Part shown: positions 56,211-64,000 of the stretch, in pieces
How the letters are laid out: each line of letters starts with the position of its first letter
Position numbering within the stretch: the first letter of the stretch is position 1
NCBI RefSeq assembly: GCF_963169125.1
Contig: NC_084798.1
Span: forward strand, 103,867,970 to 103,931,969
From: Humulus lupulus
Taxonomy: Eukaryota > Streptophyta > Magnoliopsida > Rosales > Cannabaceae
DNA length: 64,000 bases
Reading direction: 5' to 3'
Position numbers and translations under genes: made by a program
Notes under the pieces: model-generated
What the model was told of the DNA's origin: nothing
What the model saw: the letters and a program-made list of their open reading frames with translations, nothing else
Database searches by the model: none

Positions 56211-56577
56211 GGAAAAATATCATTTTGGTAATTGTATTTTTTCTGAATACACAATGAATCCCTATGTTTTGTTAAATAACAATTCAGACATTGTGTTTTA
56301 CAAAATGGATCAAAATAATATGTAGATCTGATTTCGGTCAAAATATTTTTAATTATAAGATTAATTCTTGGGTCGTTGGCGATACAATGGGTTCTGAGAA
56401 GTAGAGAAGATGATAGAGGAGCTAAGAATGAAATATTAACTTTGAAACCAAAATCAAGTCTATGGTACTATTTTGATCCATTTTGTAAAACACATGGTCT
56501 GAATTATCATTTAACAAAATACAGGGGCTGATCGCATATTCAGGAAAAACAGAGGGGGAAAGCTACTATTTTCCCTT
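56211..56577. mobile_element. Mutator-like MITE with about 100-bp TIRs
   Basis: The left arm (TTCTGAATACACAATGAATC, TATGTTTTGTTAAATAACAA, TTTTACAAAATGGATCAAAA) is mirrored on the right from 56465 to 56577. The pattern of GTTTTGTTAAATGACAATTC-like text is a known plant MITE end. Interior of about 140 bp, no coding. Confidence 0.85.
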
Positions 56578-56650
56578 GAAACAACAGAATTGAAGATTTA
56601 ATTTAACATTTCTATAAAATGTGCAAACATTCAAAAAAACACATGATGTT

Positions 56651-57805
56651 TTACAATATATTTTTATATAAGGGGTATTTGCGACATAAATAGATAATGG
56701 TTTTGATTTTATATACTTATATACCCAATTTTTTTTCAATGGCAGAAATAATGAGTGTTACATTTTACACACTTCTGTCCTTACCAGCTTCGTTAAGTGA
56801 TGACAGGGATGATTAGCATGACACGTGTCAGCATATTAGTGGTTGAGGTAATATTTACAAAAAAAAATTAATATTGTTTAAAATATAAAAAAATAAAAAA
56901 TTAATTACAAATATATTTATTATAATAAAAATTAATTTAAAACATAAAAAAAAAATTATATATAATTTTTTTTAACAAATCTAAAACCAAAAATCCTTCT
57001 CTTCTTCACCTATTTGATTACCCATTCATCATCTTCTTATTCTCAAAATATCTTATTTACAATTCAACAACAACAAACTCAGATCTAGATTTAACATCAC
57101 AGAAAAAAAATCCATAATTCAAAATTGGTAGAACAAGAAACTGAAAAAGAAAAGGGAGAAAGAAAAAAGAGAAGAGGAACCAAGTTTAGCGTCATCAATG
57201 GCCCGGGATCCCTTTCCCATTGAAGCCTAGAAGCTTTCAGGCATGATCACTTACTGTTAAATCCCATATGCTTTTTCCTTTTAGGTGTGGTCGATGGACA
57301 GGGATCTAGCATCATCACTTACCCATCGAAGCCCAGAAGCTTTCAGGCGTGGTCATGGTGGGATCCCTTTCAGTTTCGAATAAATAAGCTTCTCAGACGC
57401 TAGCCATGCAGGCTGGAAGACGAGGGAGAGAGGTGAAGTGAGGAAGAGAGAGATATTTTGAGAAACTAATTTTTTTTTAAAAAAAATTGTTTTATATGTA
57501 TAAAAATATATTTTTGTTTTATTATATTTTAAAAATATATGTAAATAGTTTTTTATTTTAAAATTAATTAATAATATTTTAAAAAAAATATGAGGTGGAC
57601 CTATGAAACTTTGACACGTGTTTGTCTAGTCATCCTAGTCAGCTCAAAGAGTATTTAAGGGAGCTGTTAGTGACGAAACTATTAAAAACGTAAGGTTCTG
57701 TATTTTTGCCATCGAAAAAAAAAGATTTGGTGTATAAGTGTATAAAGTAAAAAATATTAGGTATTTATGCCCCAAATACCCCTTTATATGAATATATTTT
57801 GTGAT
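56651..57805. mobile_element. Long-TIR element with gene-like cargo (Pack-MULE candidate)
   Basis: Inverted arms of about 185-200 bp: 56651-56835 and 57597-57805, both with AAGGGGTATTTG, GACACGTGT and CATAAAT. The interior 56990-57465 is much less AT-rich: a CTTCTTC-rich leader, an AAAGAAAAGGGAGAAAG purine tract, and a 106-bp-spaced repeat of GAAGC-AGAAGCTTTCAGGC (57222 and 57329). TTTTTCCTTTTAGGTGTGG looks like an intron 3' end. This suggests captured genomic sequence, but no protein is recognised and no clean 9-bp duplication is seen. Confidence 0.6.
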
Positions 57806-57810
57806 ATTTT

Positions 57811-58197
57811 GATTTTTTTTTTTTTTTTTTTTAGAAATGAATATTCATTCAATGGTTAAAATGGACGGAAGTACTACAGGTCAGATGAAAACAAAGCCAC
57901 ACAGATCTCACAAAGGAGATGACCGATACAACAACAAACCATGTGATTATAATGGAGCATATAACCCAAGAAAACTTCACCCCAACAAAAGATAGAAGCA
58001 CATATACCAACCAAGGTAAAACTAATCAAATCTCCAAACCATACCAACATAAGAGTGGTTCACCTTTTAAAGAACTTACAATAAAAAACAGGTGCTCCAA
58101 ACTGAATCAACGAGCCATCTAAGTAGGAATTGAACCAGAGACAAATCTCACAAAACTGGCAAAATTCCAAGGTCCTAAAGGACAAGTTGTACACCTG
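57811..58197 (-). mobile_element. LINE 3' end (poly-A tailed), 5' truncated
   Basis: A poly-T run (about 22 bases) is followed by AGAAATGAATATTCATTCAA: on the minus strand, a 3' UTR ending in TGAATATTCATTTCT and a poly(A) tail, as in plant L1-type LINEs. No RT remains; it is cut at 58197 by LTR T. Confidence 0.6.
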
Positions 58198-58745
58198 TAA
58201 TGTCCCAAATTTACTAATAAAGCTTAGTGCCTTGATTAGTGGGCCAGGAAGGTATAATTGAATTTATATGTGAATTTAATTGAATATATGTGTGATTATG
58301 TGAAATGTATGAGTTATATTATAATATGACTGCTTATGCATGCTTATGTGTATAAAATGTGCTTGTGGGCCTGTTTTCGTTAAAAATTGTATTTTCGTAA
58401 TTTTGACCCGTTGAGGATATAATTGGAATTTTGTGAGTTATGTGATTGAGACCACATTATTATGTGGAAATATTTGTGATACTCGACTCGGCTCGACCCT
58501 TAAGAGCGATTCGGTGGAAAAGTCTCAACGGGAAGAAATATCCGGCTCGGGGCGAGTCAATGGATATTTTGGTAATTTTGGGTATATTGAGAATTATTGG
58601 AACATTAGTGGAGATAATATTAGTATTTGGGATATTAGTATAATTAATTGGTAATTTAGGATATTAATTGTGGTTCAGTGGAATTGGTGGAAAAATGACC
58701 AATATGCCCTTGGGGAATGCTTTGAAGAGGGATTATAGAGTGAGG
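58198..58745 (+). repeat. LTR fragment T (5' part)
   Basis: TGTAATGTCCCAAATTTACTAATAAAGC, then the GGGCCAGGAAGG box and the hairpin, as in Y. Cut at 58746 by Copia M2; the rest should lie beyond the right window edge. Confidence 0.8.
58452..58467 (+). promoter_or_regulatory. Conserved LTR hairpin (T)
   Basis: CCACATTATTATGTGG, 254 bp from the T 5' end; GGAAAAGTCTCAACGGG at about 58516 is the companion motif. Confidence 0.6.
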
Positions 58746-60741
58746 TGTTAGAAATTGTTCCTAGTGCATAGCAGAAATTGCGGTAATGGTAGTATTGTAT
58801 CAAAAAAAAAAATCATATAAACAACTTTATATGAGGATCCTTTAATATGTAATATATTAATCCACCTAATTTGTATATATAAAAAAGATACAAAATGATT
58901 TAACTCTTGTAGCCTATCAAGAATCCTTGAATCATTTCATATATAATTCGATCATCCAATCATCGCTAGAGTACTCCTACCAAGATCTTCCAAGACGTTC
59001 TCTACACCTCAAGATGTGGGTGGGCGCATAGAGTACAAGAATCAAGTTTGTGAATCAAGAGTATTCTCAACACATTAGACTCTTGATTATAGGCTAGAGA
59101 GAAAGGTTTTTCTTTCGTGAGAAAAAGATAATTTCTTTTACTGATGCTTCTTTTTTCCAAAAACCTTATTATCCTATTTTCGATCATATATAATATATAG
59201 GTATTATTATCAAAATAATAAGAATCAAATAAAATTGACCATCTTAATGATAATTAAAAACGAAGTCTTACATCCCATTTGAAACCCCTTTTCAAAATAT
59301 TTTATCAATTAAATAAATCAATAACTGATCATTATAAGTATTGGTACACGCATAGGGCAGTCCAGGAAACCCTATTCGTGTAACACCTCCCTAAAATAAG
59401 GGGATTTGATCTTTCATGCATATTTATTTTAATTAATTAATTATTACAAATTCAAATAAGGTATCAACTTTTTAAGAAAAAGATAACAACTTAAATTTCA
59501 AAATTTAAAATTCAAAATTTGAATTTTCATTATCATCTTATTATTAATTAAATAAATATAATAACCAAAACTAATTTTGACTATCCATATTTATCCTTTC
59601 TCACTTAAATAAAATAATTGATTAAAATCAATTTCTTTTATTTCTACACAATTTCAAAAATTACATTAATGAAATAATAAATTGTCCAACTTCAATTATC
59701 ACATAATTGCATATTTATCCCGATGAATAAATATTCTCTCAAATACCCCATTCACAGTTTGATCCTTGTATCAACTCTTACCTTGAATAGTGTTGATAGA
59801 GCCGCTCTAGCGACCTATGGATCAATAAGTCCAAGCTCCAATAAATAATAGATTATTAACCAAAACTCTTTGATTCAATAATCATATTTATTAATCTCAT
59901 GATTATTCCACTATAAATATGAGACTGCACTCTTGAGAATTAAAGACATATATTTAGTGACAATATCCTCTATTGATTATTCATACTTAGCTGGGAATAA
60001 AATTACTGTTTTACCCTTTTAATTATATTTTGTTTCCTAGTGTGCCATTGAATTTACTAGTAAAGGTTAATTCATAATCTGATTATGAATTTGACGTCAA
60101 TAACCTTTTCAGTTCCAAAAGCCAACCCAATATGGAACCATCATTCAATCTATAAGAATGTATAGATTCCATATCTGTTAAGCTATGTCCTCAGCCATAT
60201 ACATCATTGTGTCCCCAAAACAATAGTTCTTAGCCTAATCATTCTGACAAACTGTAACGCATGAATCAAAGGATCAAATGACATATATATGAGTTTGTAG
60301 AAACTTCAGGATTAAGATTAGTTTGTATAAGATCAATAGTTTATGTGTTTTATCATACGATGAAACGACATTTAAAAAAGTATTATCAAATCACATATGG
60401 TCCAGTTCTACATACTCTCAGTATGCAAAGTACCTCCACTAAAGTGTCCTACTACACTAGCAATCCGGATCAAGATCGCATGTATTCATAATACTAGTGG
60501 ACCGTACTAGCAGTATTTAATCTAAAGATTCCACAACTTTATTTTACTGCGAACAATTTAAGTTCATTATCTCAATCTCAATCCTCTCATACCAATATGA
60601 GATTGAGACCACATAAATGAACTTGGAAATTTTATGATATACACTTAATATTATTAACAATAATATAGTACATAAGCTACATATACACAATAATTCAATT
60701 CATTTCACTAAAACGATTGCTTTAAGGGCATAATTCGTTAC
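58746..60741 (-). repeat. 3' LTR of Copia M2 (about 2 kb)
   Basis: TGTTAGAAATTGTTCC to GGGCATAATTCGTTACA. Shares the LTR layout of B1 and of the fragment at 44411. Non-coding; ORF 59002-59187 has no features. Limits rest on the TG...CA ends and the adjoining polypurine tract. Confidence 0.82.
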
Positions 60742-60742
60742 A

Positions 60743-60760
60743 ATCTCTCACTTGCCCTGA
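60743..60760 (-). other. Polypurine tract of M2
   Basis: Minus strand GGGCAAGTGAGAGAT directly before the LTR start TGTAACG; close to the AAGTGGGAGAT of many Copia elements. Confidence 0.82.
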
Positions 60761-61480
60761 AGCAATTAAGGCATTTCCCTCAACTCCATGCTTCTTACAT
60801 GACCCTGAAAAGATTTAATAGATAAAGTATTTGTGAACAGATCTGCAAGATTATCTTCAGAGAAAATCTTCAAGAGGGTAACATTTCCTCAGTTGACTAT
60901 CACTCTGATCAAGTGATATTTCCTCTTGATGTGCTTTCCTCTCTTGTGACTTCTGGGTTCCTTTGAATTAGCTATTGCCCCACTGTTATCACAATATAGA
61001 ACAAGTGGCTAATCCATGCCTGGAACAACTTCCATATCAATATAGAACTTCCTGAGCCACATAGCCTCTTTAGTTTCTTCACAAGATGCTATGTATTCGG
61101 CTTCCATGGTGGAGTCTACAATACTGTATTGTTTAATAATTCTCCAAACTATAGCACCTCTTCCAAGTGTGAAAACTGATCTAGATGTCGACTTTCAACT
61201 ATCCTTGTCTGATTGAAAATCAGAATCAATATATCCATGGGGTTCAGGTCTCCACCTGAATACACAAGCATGTATTCTCTGGTATGTCTGAGATACTTGA
61301 GAATATTCTTTACTGCTGTCCAATGACTCAATCCAGGATTGGATTGATAACAACTGACTATCCCTACTGCATAACAGATATCAGGTCTAGTGCACAACAT
61401 TGCATACATTAGATAGCCTACTAAAGAGGCAGAGTGATACTGTCTCATGTCTTCTTCTTCTTGAGATGTTTGTGAACATT
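60761..61480 (-). pseudogene. RNase H of Copia M2 and RT C terminus
   Basis: Minus strand gives YAMLCTRPDICYAVGIVSCY and SNPGLSHWTAVKNILKYLRH (open 61448-61149), then in shifted frames DSTMEAEYIA, LYCDNSGAIANSKEPRSHKR and KHIKRKYH. All RNase H acidic positions are visible, including CDN, but a 1-bp break near 61240 and stops such as KDS*KST interrupt it. Confidence 0.88.
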
Positions 61481-62240
61481 GCTATTTAGACAATTTAAGT
61501 CCTGACCGGGTAGGCATAATGTCTTTCTTAGAGTTTTGCATGCCAAAGCATTCTAGCACTTTTATCAATATAAGTTGCTTGAGATAGTACCAAAATTTTG
61601 TTCTTTCGATCTCTACAGATCTGAATTCCCAGTATATATTTGGCTTCTCCCAAATCCTTCATTTAGAATTGCTCAGCTAACCATTTTTTTTTACTTTTGC
61701 AATGTTTCTATGTCATTCCCAATTACAAGAACATCATCAATGTAAAGAATGAGCAATACAATAATCTTATCTTTGATTTTTTTTGTAAACACAAGGTTCA
61801 TCAATGTTTTGTTCAAAACCAAGCATTTTGATTGTTTCATCAAATCTAAGATTCCAAGATCTCAAAGTTTGTTTAAGTCCAAAAATAGACTTAAGAAGCA
61901 TGCAAGCCTTTTGCATGTAAATGGTTTCGTCAAGATAACCATTCATAAAAGTTGTTTTAATGTCCATTTGGCAAATCTCATAATCCATGCAAGCAGCTAT
62001 GGATAAGATTATGCAGATAGATTTAAGCATGGCCACAGGTTAAAAAGTTTCTTCATAATCAACTCCTTATTTTTGTGTGTAGCCTTTCGCTACTAGTCTT
62101 GCTTTGAAAGTCTCTACTTTCCCATATGCTCCTCTCTTCTTCTTGAATATCCATTTACGACTAATAGGTTTAACATTTTTAGGTGGATCTTCAAGAGTCC
62201 AGAAAGAATTGGAATACATCGATTCCATTTCAAGGTCCAT
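61481..62240 (-). pseudogene. Reverse transcriptase of Copia M2
   Basis: ISRKWIFKKKRGAYGKVETF and KARLVAKGYTQK (62170-62067), a stop, GVDYEETF, a stop, PVAMLKSICIILSIAA, then QMDIKTTFMNGYLDETIYMQ (61990-61910) with the first catalytic Asp, and LILYIDDVLVIGND with YIDD at 61733-61744. After AKGYTQ a codon is now TAA. A short deletion follows ETIYMQ, where the PEGF-type segment is missing. Confidence 0.9.
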
Positions 62241-63340
62241 GGTGTTCAGCCATTTTTCTTTGTCAGAATCTTCCATTGCATCTCTATATGTAAATGGATC
62301 ATCTTTGTTTGTGTCAGACACAAGCATCGAAACTTCATGTTCATAGCGAACTGGTTGTTTTCCAACCCTCCCACTACGATTAAGATCTCCATTGTTCTGA
62401 CTAGAACTAGCAATATCCTTTGGGGATTTTTCATTTGCCATTGCTGGTGATTGGTCTTGTTTATTTGAGACAATTTCCTCAAGTACGACTTTACTTTCAG
62501 GTTTGTTCCATAAAACTAGCATTTGAAGATAGAAATAGTTTGTTATCTTTAGGACTATAAAATACACCACCTTTTGTTTCTTTGGAATATCCAACAAACA
62601 TGCACACCTCAGTGTGTGATTCAAACTTCGCAATATGTCCTTTAAACACGTGTGCAGGACAACCTCATATACGAAAATGGTGTAAACTAGGTTTAGCACC
62701 ATTCCATAATTCAATTGGTGTTTTCTAAATGGACTTAGATGGAACAACATTGAGTATGTATAAAGCACATTTTATTGCATAACCCCATAGTGACAAAGGC
62801 AATGATGAGATACTAATCATCGATCTAACCGTATCCAATAAGATTTTGTTTTGTCTTTCGGAAACACCATTTTGTTGTCACATTCTAGGTGCAGTGAGTT
62901 GGGATTGAATACCATGCTCACGTAAATGGTCCTCAAATTCATAATATAAGTACACTCCACCTCGATTTGATTGAAGCACTTTTAGTGATTTACCTAATTG
63001 CTTTTCAGCCTCTGCTCAGAATTCTTTAAACTTACCAAATTTTTTTGGATTTCCTTTGCATTAAGTATAGGTAACCATATCTCGAAGAATCGTTAATAAC
63101 ACTGACGAAGTATTCATAACCTCCTCTAGCTTGGACATTTAACAAACCATAAATGTCCGTATGTACAAGTTGAAGTGGATTTGTGGCTCTTGAACCTTTA
63201 GCAGAGAAAGGTCTCTTTGTCATTTTTCCTTCTAGGCAGGATTCACAGACAGGGAGAGAACCAATAGATAATTCTCTTAAAGGACCATCCTTTGTTAGTT
63301 TATTAATTCTGTCTAGACCAATATGCTCCAATCTCAAATG
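62241..63340 (-). pseudogene. Integrase of Copia M2
   Basis: Starts with LRLEHIGLDRINKLTKDGPL and CLEGKMTKRPFSAKGSRATN (HHCC region, 63337-63170), VHTDIYGLLNVQARGGYEYF with the first Asp, and SSRYGYLYLMQRKSKK. The second Asp region reads LQSNRGGVYL (Asp to Asn). The Glu region QQNGVSERQNK is kept at about 62870. The WGYAIKCALYILNVVPSKSI block, a TAG at expected CAG, KTPIELWNGAKP and the linker SGRVGKQPVRYEHEVSML (about 62370) follow. Confidence 0.9.
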
Positions 63341-63663
63341 CCATAGATATGTTTCACTATCGAAAACTTTCTTTTGTCTTTTAATAGATCTGGGATTTGC
63401 AATTTTAAATAATTCAAAATTATAAACATGCTCAACATTGGACTCTAACTTATAAAGTCCACCTTCAGACTTTGCAGAACAAATGTCAAAACCATATTTC
63501 GAGCTTTTCCAACTGCAGCTGCCGAGATCTCCTGCCCACTTCCAACTCTCATGGTCACCTCTCCATGAGCTAGCTTCCTCGAAGTACTAAAACTCTGTGA
63601 AGAAAAACAAACGTGATTAGTGGCTCCAGAATCAACTATCCAAGATGAAAAATAACCCTCCAC
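63341..63663 (-). pseudogene. Protease of Copia M2
   Basis: Open frame 63663-63445 reads SSWIVDSGATNHVCFSS with the D-S-G-A active site at 63622-63642, then HGEVTMRVGSGQEISAAAVG. The frame then shifts toward the GAG-pre-integrase at about 63445. The best preserved protease in the window. Confidence 0.9.
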
Positions 63664-64000
63664 TAAACAAGATTCTAAAACAAGTAAATCAAATTTACCC
63701 TTCTTTTTTTCTTTCTGTTCATCCAGGTACTTAGGACAATTCCTTTTCCAATGACCATGAACTCCACAATGAAAGCATGATCCTTTCGGTGCCTTCTTTT
63801 TGGAGTTCTTTGTGGAATTATTCTTCTTGGAAGACTTGTTGGTCTTCTCTGCTTGTTTATCTTTTTTCTTGTCCTTTCCTTAGCCACCTTTCCTTTTCTT
63901 CAAATTTCCAATTAAAGTGGAAGGCTTGGTATCAACAACATTTGCCTCCTCAACCTTAGTGGAACTTTTTTTTAGAGACTCAAAAGTTTGAAACTCATTC
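63664..64000 (-). pseudogene. gag: gag C terminus of Copia M2 with zinc knuckle (partial)
   Basis: Minus strand encodes the CCHC knuckle CFHCGVHGHWKRNC (about 63780-63735), then PKYLDEQKEKKK, with a lysine-rich stretch before it (63790-63890). Stops and a frame change are present. The capsid part lies outside the window. Confidence 0.85.

Larger units (their letters stand above)
58746..64000 (-). mobile_element. Ty1/Copia element M2, minus strand, runs off the window
   Basis: 3' LTR at 58746-60741, a purine-rich primer at 60743, then RNase H, RT, integrase, protease and the gag zinc knuckle from left to right, i.e. the Copia order on the minus strand. The 5' LTR and gag start are outside. 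The domains are better preserved than in L0 but contain stops and frameshifts. It split LTR T. The left target copy is probably TGAGG (58741-58745). Confidence 0.92.

Overview
This 64 kb window is plant nuclear DNA, most likely from a large-genome eudicot. Three things point there: retroelements primed by initiator-Met tRNA, plant Copia and Ty3 lineages, and AT-rich DNA with short inverted-repeat (MITE-type) elements. I see no convincing host protein gene, rRNA, tRNA or CRISPR array. Nearly everything is retrotransposon sequence, much of it solo LTRs, with many insertions nested in older ones. Most boundaries below rest on TG...CA ends plus 5-bp target-site duplications (TSDs) read from the sequence. 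The species cannot be fixed; a Cannabaceae-like genome is only a guess.

Layout. (1) 1-11453: a decayed plus-strand Ty3/gypsy element A (chromovirus/Tekay-like), LTR-gag-pro-RT-RNaseH-integrase-LTR. It is split by a 1.2 kb solo LTR (6270-7451) and, in its 3' LTR, by another inverted solo LTR (8935-11201). It sits in an older LTR whose 3' part is 11454-13333. (2) 13334-20678: a relic antisense-type transposon gene (13346-14111), a long Copia-type solo LTR (14186-16617) holding a 0.6 kb solo LTR (15612-16207), then AT-rich DNA with at least two MITEs. (3) 20679-51871: one long LTR (Z) blown apart by nested insertions. These are a solo LTR pair X/Y (21987-26567) and a minus-strand Copia element L0 (26827-50422). 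L0 holds solo LTR W (28116-30427) and solo LTR L1 (31742-47816). L1 holds a minus-strand Ty3 element L2 (32012-47239), and L2 holds a Copia LTR (35238-36963), a gag-pro element with an antisense gene (36964 to about 44410) and another Copia LTR fragment. (4) 51877-58197: AT-rich DNA with a solo LTR pair U/V of one family in opposite orientations, a Mutator-like MITE, a long-TIR element carrying gene-like cargo (56651-57805) and a LINE 3' end. (5) 58198-64000: an LTR fragment interrupted by a minus-strand Copia element (M2) that runs out of the window.

Most interesting: the multi-level nest with readable TSDs; the L4 element (gag-protease with no RT or integrase seen, plus an antisense gene with two intron-like gaps and a decapeptide repeat); a conserved CCACAT-TATT-ATGTGG hairpin and a GTGCAGGTAAAGG block shared by many different LTRs; and stop codons in element A that are almost all TAG at expected CAG codons, as expected from CHG cytosine deamination.
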